This document shows positions 23,701 through 35,990 of a DNA stretch of 64,000 nucleotides, piece after piece. The position numbers and the translations under genes are program-made. Origin of the DNA: Costus lasius (lineage: Eukaryota; Streptophyta; Magnoliopsida; Zingiberales; Costaceae); contig CM050449.1 of assembly GCA_027563935.2 (NCBI GenBank), positions 10,878,001-10,942,000 of the forward strand, given 5' to 3'. Position 1 is the first letter of the stretch; every line of letters begins with the position of its first letter. The notes beneath the pieces are model-generated. The model was not told the origin of the DNA. It did not search any database and worked only from the letters and a program-made list of their open reading frames with translations.

Positions 23701-26700
23701 ACTATATACTTCGTTAATTACCTGAACAAACTCAACAAATGCAATACGTGTTGAGTGTATGTTATCACCGAGAAGTCTCAAGCGAGAAACCTGAGCAAAA
23801 CAGGTTAGGCTCACAAATAAGGAACTATTTTAACGAATGGTCAAACCTCACTAGTTGGGAGTGCTTAGCTGACCTGACCACAGAATTGCTCAAAAAAAGC
23901 TTTCACTTCTGTTTGAGTGACCTGACACAGAAACAAAGGTATATGGTCATATGAAAATATCGGTTTCAAAACAGTTTTGTTATATTTGTATAGTTTCAAT
24001 CACTAAATCAGCTTTTGTAAGGTGAAAAATCATAATGCTAGGAAAGAAATGAATGGACAAAAGCAAATATCTCAGAAGTTAATCTACCTTTTTATCAATG
24101 TTTGTACAGTAGACTGTCCTAATGACCAATTCTCTTTCATCATTGGACTGTTTATTTTTCAAGAATTAGTATTGACACATCAATAAGAAGTATGAAGATA
24201 GAGTTTTGCAACTCCGAGACAATGTGGAACAATAACTAGATCCTCAATCATTAAGATAGGCATGAAATAAGTAAATCAAGCTCACCGAAGGAAGAAACTT
24301 TGGATTCACAGGTAGTATTGCAGTTTTTGAAGGTAAGACCTTGAGTGGATAGTAACCAAGCACAGTACCACCGAGATTTAGAGCTGTCCTTGCACCATCT
24401 TTTTGCAAATATCCATTATGGTTTAATCAATCCATGCACATATATCTATAAAAGGAAGCATGTACATTCTATGCAGTTACCTTCATCTGAAAACTCTATG
24501 AAGGCAAATCGCAGAACTGAGTGGGGATCACCACAAATTCGGCAATCAACAACCTTCAGCGCATAAACTTTATAGTAATCAGAAAACTGAAAATGAACTA
24601 AATTCACTATACTCTGCAGAGTACTTCTACAATAATATAAAGGACGAAAAACCAAGCAAGAAGTTCATTCATTAAAAAGTAAGCTACTCACAAATGAAGA
24701 ACTGGCACTTATGAGATTAACATCCCTTGACCAAACAACAAACCTGCCAACTCACTTTATTTAGCATATTCACCTACTATACATATGTTGGCAGCTCAAT
24801 GGGTGGATTCATCCTTGTTTTACAATAGCATGGTTGCTGAGAGCATTAACATAACTTGTCTATATTTTAGTGCAAATGGAAAGACATTGATTTGTAGAAC
24901 ATATTTCTTGCATGTAAATTTGACTAAGTGCATTAGCTTGAGATGAGCAGGTGTTCAGAAGGGCAAATAGTGCATAGGAAATGACAAAAAAACAGTTTTT
25001 CATTGTAGTCTTTCGGTCACATTTTGTGGATAATCTTATGATAATTAAGAGCAACAGGTTTGATGTCTTGATGAAGAGAAATAGATGAAATAGAAACATC
25101 CAATATGTGACTTATTGAAAGATAAAATCCACCACTATTTGAGTCATTACTTACATCATTGGTTGATGATGACCACGAGGATAAATCAGAGGGGTGATAT
25201 GAGGAATCCAATGAGCTGAAATGTTGTTTCTATGCATGTAAATCTAAGAGAATCTTTATAGATACAGAATAAATTATGGAAAGAGCTCAGAAGAAGGTTT
25301 TGCATGAGCATAACATGTTGCAAGTTACTTGAACAAACTAGAATTAATAAGCTGATCTTAGAGGATGCTTATTAGGTGAATACTAGCATGCCATAGTTCA
25401 ATTAAGGGGAGACAAAAATGATAACAAATGATCACCAGAAAGGATGAAATTAATCAATAACTGAAGTCAATTAAGAAACCAATTATGAATTTCTGTTACT
25501 AACTCTCTGGTTATTCTATGATTCTTGACCTAGATTTCATATCCTACACATTTGTAAGTAAATTTTAAACTAATTTTAGGCAATGAATCAAGAACTGCTA
25601 CATTTGTATGGGTAGTATGCACAGGTCCAAGAGAATCACTGTAGCATATTGGTACATCTAGTACAACTAACACTTCAGCACGTACTGGTCTGAGATGGTA
25701 CCCAGATGCTTTAAACTATGATTTCATTATGTTAAGATATATTCCCAGAAATTAATTGCACTAAATAGAACACTTGTAAACTACATTTCATTCACTATGC
25801 AACTATATCAACAGAGGACATTGCACTCTACCGAAAATATAAACTTGGATTTAAACTATTGAAGAACATTACATTGTGAATATTCTGGTAAATAATATAA
25901 AAGAATCATGCATTTAATCATAGCAACAACCATTTCTAATATATTCGGACAAGCCTTAAAAGAAACAGTATAAGAGCTTACATGCCCGCAGTTGGCAAAT
26001 ATTTCAGCAAGCTTCTCTTCGGTAACCTTGATATTTATCAACCGACGGTAAACATTAGCGCAATTAATATCGACAGCAGATATTTATCAATTATATAAGA
26101 GCGAAGCTCCATGCATTAAGAATTGACATTAACTAAAAGTCAAAAAGAAATGGAGGTTAGCAATAATAGACAAAGATAATTCTAACAAACTCACATGATG
26201 ATCGATGTCAGAAACATAGACGGTGCGTCTAACGCTATCCTCCCTCTCTACTCTTCGAGCTCTATTGCTCATCCTCTTCCAGCGTTGATTATGAACACTT
26301 TTTCTCTGCTAAACGGAAATACATCCGTCACAAAATCCTTCAAGAAAACAAACCCCAAAAGAAAGACTAGAATTTTAACAGAGAAAGATAACAGATCCTA
26401 CAAGTTTCCTCAATTTTTTGGAGATATCATCCAAAGCACTCATTCTCCTCTACTACTTTCTTCCGTTACCTCTTAATGCATGCGGCAAAATCCAGAAGAA
26501 AAACTTGCAGCTTTGGGAATAGATAAAATTCGAAACCCAGAAATCGTATATTGGTACTATCTAAAATATCTAAAAACTGAATGCAGATGAATGCAATAAT
26601 TAATTAGTACAAGAGGGAGAGAAATTACTGTGCCATTCGGCTTATTGTTCGATGATATATCGCTGCTCGAATCGTTACTGCTTCCCCCACTATGATTCAA

Positions 26701-26958
26701 TCGAATGCCATAAAGGCCATCAGACATCAAAAATGCGGGCCCATTGATCGTGGGCTGGAGGTCAGACTTCCGACCGTCCCCACCGCCGCCGACAGTGCGA
26801 GAGGAAGGGAAGAATTCCTCGGCGGCCGGGTTCAATTTGGAGAGCAGATCGACCAGCTTCCGCACATCACTCCGGTACTTCTGCTCAGCTTCCGCCGGCG
26901 CCTGGCGGCAGACGAATCCGTCGCTCGACCCGATTGCCTTCTCCGCCACCGCAGCCAT
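17716..26958 (-). CDS. PABP-interacting two-RRM protein of the CID8-13 family (PAM2 motif), ten exons
   Basis: Minus-strand exons are 26958-26629, 26308-26195, 26026-25982, 24553-24481, 24398-24286, 24147-24088, 23921-23874, 23790-23722, 17913-17852 and 17773-17716. They join in frame with GT-AG introns into 323 residues, ending GQRSTSN. The N-terminal part holds a PAM2-type motif (LSKLNPAAEEFFP, about residues 38-50), which in this family binds the C-terminal MLLE domain of poly(A)-binding protein. A basic stretch (QRWKRMSNRARR) precedes RRM1. RRM1 has RNP2 TVYVSDI and RNP1 LRFAFIEF; RRM2 has TVYCTNI and TRIAFVEF. Plant relatives (CID8 to CID13) act in mRNA regulation through PABP. The length is normal and all motifs are present. 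The start is the ATG at 26958, followed by a GC-rich coding first exon. Intron 8 is 5.8 kb and splits RRM2. Confidence 0.95.
17914..23721 (-). other. 5.8 kb intron of the CID-type gene
   Basis: This is bounded by donor GTAATT (23721) and acceptor CACAG (17914), phase 0. It is AT-rich with a short GA-rich run near 21880-21900. The part at 18700-20950 reads like an old decayed repeat (repeated phrases such as tcaatgggaataaacattgac), but no polymerase domain, LTR pair or inverted repeat can be defended. No exon of another gene is seen on either strand. Confidence 0.6.
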
Positions 26959-28598
26959 TTATTTTCTTCCTCTTTGCAGTAAAATGAATAAAAATCCGCA
27001 AAACGCCTTGGAAAATCGCCGGAATCCGATCGGATAACAGCAATTCGATTGAAGATGGTCGAGAAGTAGGGATCGAAGCAAGAAAACGAAAACAACGATC
27101 TCTTCGCTACGACCGTATCACTTTCTCGCTCATTTCCTGGCAAAGCATCGAGGACGCGACGGAGAATTTAATGTGAGGAAAGAGAATGGAGGAGAGGGTA
27201 AAGATGTCATGGGATCAAAATGTTGCCTTGCTACATATAGCAAGTTGTTCTAGTATTACAATCTTTACTCGATCGATTCGCAATTGTGTTCAGAAATTTG
27301 TTTCCTTTTCTTGGATGAGATGAAAGAGAAATTATTTAAACAAGTAAACAGTTGATAAATTATTAAAAAATATCACTATGTATATATTATTCTAATGTAA
27401 ATTCATTTCATTTATTAGAGCAAGATAATAATTATTGTAGTTAGTTACTTATATTGTTGTTCGGAAGATAAATTAATTGACTAATTATAGTTTGCATTTG
27501 ATCTTGAACTGGCTTTTACAGTCTGTACCCAATTAAAAAGCAAAAAAAAAAAAAATATATAAAGTCTAATTTGAAAGTATTCGAAGGGCTAAAATGAAAT
27601 ACAAGCAAGAGGGACCAGAGTGAAGATATCCATTCTCTTATTCAGATGCTTGTCTACGTTTGTTTTGTAATGTAAAAGTAGCATCACGTGTCATGTTTGA
27701 TAAATGTGGAGTTATTTGTTGATACTAAATACTAATAATGTCAATTGGGTGACAGCGATTTAGATATTAGCATTATTGCTGAAATCTTGGATGAAGGTGC
27801 TAAATGTTACAAGTTGGGTGTCAGTTTTGGCCTTGTGACTATGGACTTACGAGGCTCGTGGGCCACTGGGCCGTACGCTGTTTGTTGTGACTCTGCGTGT
27901 GTTCGTTACTTTTCACAAATGAACAAATGATTAGTGGCGTGGTTGGGGTTGCTGCCCTCCTCCCACGGGCCACATTATCCCACATGCAGTGGGGCCAAAC
28001 TGTTAACTGATTAACGGACCACGGTCATGAGCAAGCTCATTGCCTCTGTGTGGCCCAGCTTGGGTTAAGTTATTTGGACACATCACTCGAGCTTAGATAA
28101 ACATGAGGTATTAGACATGACAAAGACACATAATAAATTCTTTGTATTTTAATATTTTATGTTTTTTTAAAATTCTTAGTAAAATTTTTTAATATTCTTA
28201 GATAGTCCCCATGCACGTGATCCACTCTTTAGCGGTGTGTCACGTGTCTTTTGTTTCGAGGCTCTACATTATGCATTTGTCTGATGCATATTGGATAAGG
28301 TCACGTGCTTAATAACCCTTGAAGACCTGCCCTACATCAAAATATCAAATGACTTGATAAGTTTCCTTATATATGGGTCTATCATCGGCACGCACGAATG
28401 GCCCACTTAAGGCTCACGGGCCACCTAGCCCACTAGGAGGGCATTATGATCCTCGAGGAATGTATATATGGATTCAGAAAATAAAATTTCAAATTAAACA
28501 ATTAGATTGAACATAATCAAATTTGCTTCTTTTCCGCCAAATTTCGAATCCTGGCCAGCGCTCTCCTCTTTTGGTTGCTGCGCTAGATCTCTGCGGCA
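26959..28598. other. Shared upstream region of two divergent genes
   Basis: It lies between the ATG of the minus-strand CID-type gene (26958) and the ATG of the plus-strand coiled-coil gene (28599). The 26959-27150 part is GC-rich and is the likely 5' UTR of the former. A TATA-like tgtatatatgg lies about 130 bp before the plus-strand ATG. The middle is AT-rich, with an A run at about 27542-27555. No other gene is visible. Confidence 0.45.
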
Positions 28599-31500
28599 AT
28601 GGCGGCATCGTCTACCTTCCAAGAGCGACTTCAACAAATGGAAACCACCCGAACCCAAAGGCTGGTCCTCCTTCAGGTACCCCTCCGTCCGCGCTGTCCT
28701 GCAAACACTACCTTCAATTCCATTCTCGATCTCTCTAGGCAGAGAAGGAGCTCCAGCTTGCCAGATCTCAGCTTCTGTCGAACAAGTATGAGGACCTGAG
28801 ACGGGCGGAGCGGCGGTGCCTCCTCCTGGAGCACAGGAATGCTGATCTCGCCCACCAGATCCTCGCCAGCAAGTCTCAGATCGACGCCATAGACGCCCGG
28901 TACCAGGAGGCCGCCCGTGAGTATAGGTAAGTATCATTGTTTACCTCTTATTCTGTGATCTACTGTTGGTAGAATCGGCTTTGTGAGTGATGAGTGGCTT
29001 ATGGGACTAGGTTATTGAATATCGATATTGGGGAATTGGAGCAAAGGGAGAAAGAGAAGGATAATTTTTATGACGAAAGGAGGGAGGAAATGGAAAATTT
29101 TAAGGAGCGGATGACGATATTTGTTTCTGATACCAACGAAGAGGTGCGCAAGCTGCGGGATTCAGTCTTGGAGGTATGGCTCATTTGCCTTCACTACTCC
29201 TAAATGATGCTTTATCGCTTAATTCAATGAACTTCTGTCCCATTCACTTAAAATTGAAATAGATTGCATCGATGTTCAACTAATTTATTTGTAGTCTGAT
29301 TGCACCAACAAAATAATTATTGTTCGGTGGATAAAAGACAGGTACCAATTTTTCTAATGTAAACATAATTAGGAAAATTTAAAATAAAATAATAGGAAAC
29401 TAAAAACAAAATTATTTTTTCTCCTTAGGGAATACTTATTTTGAAATTTCTTTAACTTCTTATGTTTGGAAAATAATGATTTCATTTGAGATTTTTAAAT
29501 TTTCTCAGATTTCACATGCCATTACTAGACAAAATCATTATATTTTACATTAGTATAATTAATAAACTTTTCAATAGTTTTTATGATGCTAATAATAATG
29601 AAAGTCAAGATGATAAATTAAAGCATATAATAAATTTTATACCTAATCTTTTCATGTTAATTGTGATTGTCATAATCTTAGTTTATGTATCCAAGATGAC
29701 ATAAAATAAGTTTATACACATAAGATAAATTAGAGAATGTAGTTGGATTTAATTTTTAGAAATTAATACTTTAAATTATTATATAAAATTTATGGAAAAT
29801 CATAAAAAAAATAAGTTTGATATAAATCAACTACTTGTTTCTTTCTGTGTGGTCTTTTAAGGTTATTTTATAGATGAATATAAAATATAATAAATATTTA
29901 AAGCTGCTATTATGAATCATAGAGTTAAATTGGTAGGTGTAAACATTTTCTTAGACGGATATTATAGAAATTTACAATTTAATGGATTAATAATAAAAAA
30001 AACTAGGATTTTTTTAGATGAAATGTATAATATTTATAAGTTATAATTTGAAAAATAACTTCCTCCAATACCTCATCTAGCTACTTTATCTATCAGTAAT
30101 AAGAATATTGCTAATAGAATTTGATTTAATTTGAAATAAAAAATATTTCAACAAGTGGATCGTACCTTTTGATCTTTGTTGTGATCTATTAACTCCTCCA
30201 GCTTTATAGTTTTGTTCTAGTCTAGGATGCCAGACGAGAAATTGAGTTGGATGAATGAAAAAAGAATTGAGACATGTATTTGCCTTAAAAATTTATTGAA
30301 GATCGCCTCTAAGATAAAAGAAGTTAGGTGAAGCAATTATGCATAACTAAGTAGTAGGTTATTTTTAAAAATATAACCATGTAGAACCAATTCTTCCATA
30401 AATATTGTGGTAGGTAGGTTGACAACTTTAATAGGTTAGTTCTAAAATAAATACAAAAATATTCATCATATTATCCATTATCTACCACCACATTTGGTGC
30501 AAGATCATTACCTTGAGTGTGTATGGAGAGAGATATCATTCTTTCCTTTACATCGTGTTTACTAGGGGAGAAAAACAAGAGAGAAAGGATGGAAAATTTG
30601 ATTTTTCGTGGTTTACCTAGATGGACGGAAAAGTTTGGAAGAAAAATCGAAGGAAAATCGAATGCGATTTCCCTCGATTCGGTATCCGCACTCGGGCGGA
30701 AAATGCGTGGAGGAAAAAAATTCCACGCTGCATTGTTAACGGCACCCTAGCATGTGCACGAAAAAACAATGCCTCTCTTGCTGTTGCCGATTCATCACCT
30801 TCGCCGATCCATCGCCGCCCGACCGATGTGGTATTGATGCTTTTAATTATGTATTTATTGTGAAATATTGTTATGTGTAGGTTTTCTATTGATGTTTTGA
30901 CAAATACGATTCTTGGTGTGGTATTTGATTTGGAGTGTGGTGTAAACATTCTAATCTTAATTAACCATGTGTCTTATATGTATAATATATTTGCTATGTG
31001 TATTTTATATGTGCTAAAGTGAATTATTTATATTTTATTATTTTAATATTTTAAAGTATTTATTATAATTTATTATAATTTTACATATTTACCTTTTTAA
31101 TATTTTTATTTTGATAATAATTATATTTAATAGTAATTAGTTAATTTATAAGTATTTAAATATATTTAATAATAAGGGTATTAAAACATAAATATGAAGT
31201 GAATATATCAATTCATCCAATTTTCTTTCCCTCTGTAAAAGGAAAATCTTTTGATTTTTTTTCCATCTATTTTCTATTTTTCCTTTCCATCCGTATTCTA
31301 ATCTTTCTAGTAAACAAAGCCTTTAGAGAATTTGGCGGTAGATTTTTTTTGCCGATCCAAGGGTTGGATCTGTGCTGTTGATTTGGGCTCTTAAGATGTC
31401 AGGACGGACTTGCATTATTGTACAATTCTCTTACTAATGTAACCTCTTGTATTTTAAAAAAGAAGTTCAATGATTAAATTTATGCATTAACCTAACAAAA

Positions 31501-33020
31501 AAATTAGAAATTTCTTTAGTCAAAACAATCACTTAGGGATTAAGGAAGAAAGTTTTACTTATAACTAAACCATGATCGGTTTGATTGGCTTTTTGTTCAA
31601 TTTGTCAATCATGGACATGGTGTCAGAACTGTGAATAATATTGTTAGTGTGTGGCGAGCATTGTATATATTAAGCTGAGTGATGTTATTGATTTATGAGT
31701 GGATTTAGCAAGTGGTTAGGCAGAGATTCAAGGCACAAGCAATAAGGTTCCATGATCAATAAGTGAATTTGTAACTTCACAACTCCGAGTGTTGACTAGT
31801 GAATTTATAGCCATTCAAACAGTTGCAAAAGGTGTTGCAGAAGGCACAAATTGACATTCAAATGGTGTTGGCTAACAATGTCCTTGAATTGATGGCTACA
31901 CTTGATCTTTAGCTAGGAGAGAAGTTATTAGCATCATGTTCACCTTAGAGGAAAGCTTTGAATTTTTTTTTATCATGAATTGAATCATCGGGATTACTCG
32001 ATATCATCTTGCTTTGGGCGACTCCCACTTGTTTACCACTATTTTTTTTATTGTTTATAAGAAATTGAGATATTGATTCTAATCCGATTCAGCTGTTTCA
32101 GATCATGGTAGACCAATCCTATGAACTACGCTTGATGACAAAGTCATCTACCGTAACAAGTTTTTTAATTTTCATCAGTCAGAACTTTTTATTTCCTTGG
32201 CGTCTTTCTTCGTTACTTGTCCGTGATATTGATATGCTTTCGATCAATAGCCTCTTGATTCTTGGCTCTTTTATGATTATGGATGAAGGTATAAATTTCA
32301 AAACATTGACGAAATAATTAAGCAAACTACAAGAAATATGATCATTGTTGTTGCAAAGTTACATTTTTTTGTAAAAGGTGCAAACTGTGACCATATTTCT
32401 TAAGCAGGGCATTTGATATGTTTGCGAATCTAGCCACGGAGTCTACAATCTAGACGAAAATTTTGTCACCCTTATAACGTTATTAAATTTGTCCATATTT
32501 GATGTCATTATTCTTTACCTACACAATTTTCTGTTATGTTTATTTTAAAATTCAATTGAATGCTTATTTAGAAGATTTCTAACTGCAGAAAAGCAATCCT
32601 AAATTTTATGAAACATTTGCACTTATGAAAGACAATTAAGTGAAAACATATTCATGAAGTTGAAGTTCTATTGGTTCAATCCACCTTATTAATAAAGCTT
32701 AATGGAAGAAAAAACCATCTAATTGTATCCTAAACAATAACAAAAGTTTATTATTAGTTTTATCGTAAGAATATCAAATAAACGCTTCAAAGTTTTCTTT
32801 AATAGTGATATCTTTGCAGCTGAAATCAACTCTGAAGCACCTACAGGGAAATGATAGTAATCTGAAAAATGCTAGAATTGCTGCAGCAGAGGCAAGAAAT
32901 TCTGATCTTTTAGCTGAGAAGGAGAAGCTAGATAAGAATTTAGCTTCGAGTTGTCATTTTAGAGCAGTATTGCAGAAACAAGTTCAGAAGATGCTGATAT
33001 CCAAAGACGGAAAAAACTAA
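28599..33020 (+). CDS. Small coiled-coil protein of unknown function, 3' end possibly damaged
   Basis: Exons 28599-28676, 28739-28926, 29011-29173 and 32820-33020 join in frame with GT-AG introns, giving about 210 residues. The product is charged and helical throughout: LARSQLLSNKYEDLRRAERR, then ELEQREKEKDNFYDERREEM, then LAEKEKLDKNLASS, a long coiled coil with no other domain. I do not recognise the family. The last exon reads to TAA at 33018, but from about 32985 a different frame gives SEDADIQRRKKLTASKDEAE, then a TAG, then KMDHLFFR up to a donor-like GGTCGG at 33073. That suggests a frameshift and a nonsense change in an exon that once continued. Intron 3 is 3.6 kb and holds a DNA transposon and duplicated DNA. 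The start has a good coding-type context at the head of a GC-rich first exon. Confidence 0.65.
29740..30330. repeat. Duplicated segment, partner at about 60130-60890
   Basis: Several blocks are shared: aattaatactttaaattatt, tttctttctgtgtggtcttt, agctgctattatgaatcata, gtgatctattaactcctc and gaatgaaaaaagaattgaga. They occur in the same order and orientation with scattered differences and indels. At 60 kb this DNA lies just 3' of a broken copy of the DC1-like gene; here the gene part is missing. Confidence 0.8.
30551..31322. mobile_element. PIF/Harbinger-like non-autonomous element in the intron
   Basis: TTA (30548-30550) precedes CATCGTGTTTACTAG. The right end, read inward, is AGGCTTTGTTTACTAG and is followed by TTA (31323-31325). 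The inverted ends share TGTTTACTAG, and the 3-bp target duplication fits this superfamily. Sub-terminal ggatggaaaa / ttttccttt blocks resemble those of the element at 13968-15631, so the two are probably related. No transposase is encoded. Confidence 0.6.
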
Positions 33021-34420
33021 CTGCATCTAAAGATGAAGCTGAGAAATAGAAAATGGATCATTTATTTTTTAGGTCGGTATGGTTAATCATATTTAATGAA
33101 AAATCAAACTATAACTATAAAAGAATTTTGCTTATTTATTTTGCTCGTGCTAAATAGTTATACTGCAGTTTTCGTTTTTAAATAGCTGTATCCTATGATT
33201 GTCTAGAAAATTCATGAATTATTGCACCTTCAGCTAAAAGTAATACCTGAAAAGAAGTTCAAATTGATCAATACAACAAGAGTTGTGCCACTTTGATAAC
33301 ACTGATTCTTCATTATCCGTCTGTGCGAAGTGATGCTATTGGAAGTGAGCCAAGATGATTAACCCGATGATATCTATGTTTATTTCTAAGCTCAATTTGG
33401 CAGAAAAAAATGCATATATGGACTAGATATTCTTGCATACAATGTAAGAACGTTGCCTTTGATTTACAACTTAACTTGCTTTGTGCTTATATTTCCCAAA
33501 GAGAAAACTATACCGTTTATCATAATTGTTTTTCTGGATAATTTTGGCAAAATATCTAGTATAATAGGGTAGAACTACTTACTATGGTTTTAAAACAATG
33601 CTACATATCATGAAGTTGAAATGATTGGAACATGACTGTCAAAGGATGTGATTGACATCTGGGATGAAGACGAGTGAGGATCCATGACAATGCACTTCTT
33701 GACATGCTATATCCTTCACCAGTGAGAGCCATGTCTTAATCCAAGACAATGGTTTTCTCGTAACATATATTTTGTTAAATGATGTGCCATTGAAGTTCTT
33801 TGTCGAAGGCTTGTCAACACCTTTTGTTCACTTAAGCACATATTTTTTATCAGTAAGTCCTGCTGAGCTTGGAGGAGTATGGTTTTCTTATAAATCACTT
33901 AATTGTGGGCAGGATTTCTAATACAGCTACGACAGTGCAGCTTGTTTTGAATACAAACCTAGAAGAATCGAAGCTTTGTCTTCCATTGATTCACTTAAGC
34001 TGACCAATTAGCACCAATGTTAATGTGCTGAGGGAATCAAAGTAAGTCACCCAGAGAAAATGAAATGACTGGATCTAAACTCCTGGGATCTTGAAAGCAT
34101 GAGTCATATGATTGTGATATTATTCTAAAATTATGAGGGCTTTCGGAATGCAAAAATGAGAAATGCATTATATACCAATCAATTCTGTATATTGTACCTG
34201 TTTTGTCGATTGTTCATTGACGCTAGCTGCTACTAGGCGATAGATGATGGGTTTCAGCAGACTTCTTATTTCTCCCAATCGTTTGCTACAAACCACTCCC
34301 TTGATCAGAGGACATTTGGTAAAATCCTATTAGGTTCAAAAGCTTTTCATTCCCTAAGTCCTGTAGTCGTCCTCCAAAATTTCTTATAACTTTTTTCAGG
34401 GCTGAAAAGAGAGTAAATAA
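33021..34420. other. AT-rich DNA after the coiled-coil exon
   Basis: The first 60 bp look like a decayed continuation of the preceding exon, up to a donor-like site at 33073. Beyond that no coding exon, RNA gene or repeat boundary can be supported. Confidence 0.4.
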
Positions 34421-35770
34421 AATTCATTTGGATATTAGGTCCTTGCATCTCATGAATATCACCATAACTAGTCATTGATAATTGCCCTTTAATTTCTTGT
34501 TATGATTCACAATCATTTGTTGCTTTTAAGCCTGTAATTATTTGTAAAGCATTTATCAGTAACTCTGAACTGACAAACTTGTAAAAATATTCATTGATAA
34601 TCCTATTGACAGATGTGTTTATATACTTATTTTTGTAAATATGCATGTATTAGGATTTTAGTTGAGGTCTCTGAAAAGAAGTTTGAAATGTTTAGGTAAT
34701 TTCTTCTAGTGAGGTACGCGTTAGAATGGAGTTTCGTGATATGAAGACATGCAATCATATGATACAGATGTTCAATTCTGATCGTTCGCGCATCACTGCA
34801 GTTGCCAGGCCTCGGCTTCAAGAAGCAATTACACCTTGGTTTAATTTTCTATATTAATATCAGCATGTCGTAGTTTAAGAGTCCAATAAACTGCATCATT
34901 TGGAGATAAATTTCCACTTTTTGTTGGTACTGATAAATGTTTACTGTAAAACCAAACAATGCTCCTTAAATATATTCTTTCGCCATCACCATGCACATCA
35001 GAAATACTGTGGCGGGCACATTTCAAATTAGATCTGTTAAGTCTCCAATGACGGTGATAACCATTAGTCTATGTTGTTGCCCAAGCTAAGTTAAATATAT
35101 ATTTTCTAAAATAGTAGTTCAAATATTGCAGATAACAAGGTTCTGAAATTAAATCTTGCATTTATTATTTAATTTGCTATGTCAAAAAAAAAATTGAGCC
35201 AAAATAGAATTCATAGGCTTATCAAATCAATTTTAGCTTAAATATTGGGTTTTTTTTTCTAATCAATCAAAAAGAACTCATTTCCTTATAAATATATTAT
35301 ATTGGGATTTAGGATATTCTTTATCCTGTGAACAGCTATTAATTAAGCAATTGACCAAAATGTTAAGTATATACTCACTAAATCTTAGCATCTGAAACTC
35401 AACTCAGAGATAACTATTTTTAGAATGGTCATTGGATATCCTAAAACTAATAAAATTTTATGCAAAACGAAACATCATGGTGTTGAGGGTAGATTGAATT
35501 CATGAGAAAATTGAATTATGATAGTCCTCCTTTTTATGAGATTTTCCTTAGTTTTATAGAGAACGTTGAGAATGTAAAACAATTAAATAGATATGAGTAG
35601 AAATTTTTCTTAAGATATTATTTTATTCAGCTAGTAATAAGTAATCCAAACACATCAGTACAACATCGTTATACACTCATAACACATGCAGAGTTTGCAA
35701 ATAAGAAGCTTATTTAGAACAATAAAGTAAAGATGCTTTTGAATCTAACGACTCACCAGAAGCATGGAAA
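34421..35770. repeat. Segmental duplication, copy A (partner 53094-54920)
   Basis: The two copies run in parallel from aattcatttg to cgactca-cagaagcatgg with only scattered changes, in the same orientation. Copy B has about 390 bp more (53788-54175) and a TA/TG microsatellite near 53340-53395. Each copy leads at its right end into the 3' side of a minus-strand DC1-like gene: a fragment here, intact in copy B. The copies are about 18.7 kb apart. Confidence 0.9.
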
Positions 35771-35774
35771 TAAG

Positions 35775-35935
35775 ATAGTTGTGATTCATGGAAATAAGCT
35801 AGTAATCCATAAGCTTGAGGATAGTTGTGATTCATTGGATTCACTGAACCTTGTAGATGTTGTGGTTGTTGAGGAGGATGAGGATAGGAGAATGGTCTAG
35901 AAGCTAAAGGATAGTTGTGATTTATAAAGACTGAT
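35775..35935 (-). pseudogene. Fragment of the DC1-like Pro/Tyr/Gln-rich gene
   Basis: Minus-strand reading gives HNYPLASRPFSYPHPPQQ, then QHLQGSVNPMNHNYPQAYG. These match the middle of the intact protein encoded at 54954-55670 (QQPQCLQGLVNPMNYNYSQA). The N-terminal finger part is missing, and the LTR of a copia element starts 56 bp away (35991). It is a broken copy at the end of segmental duplication copy A. Confidence 0.75.
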
Positions 35936-35990
35936 ATTTAGTAGTCTTGTAACTAAAATGCTTCATAAAGACTCCACACTAACCAGTAGA

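Larger units (their letters stand above)
29174..32819 (+). other. 3.6 kb intron of the coiled-coil gene
   Basis: This AT-rich intron holds a Harbinger-like element (30551-31322) and a segment (about 29740-30330) resembling 60130-60890. The remaining parts show no exon or RNA gene. Its size, and the inserted copies of a sequence that at 60 kb flanks another gene, mark it as a site of duplication. Confidence 0.5.
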
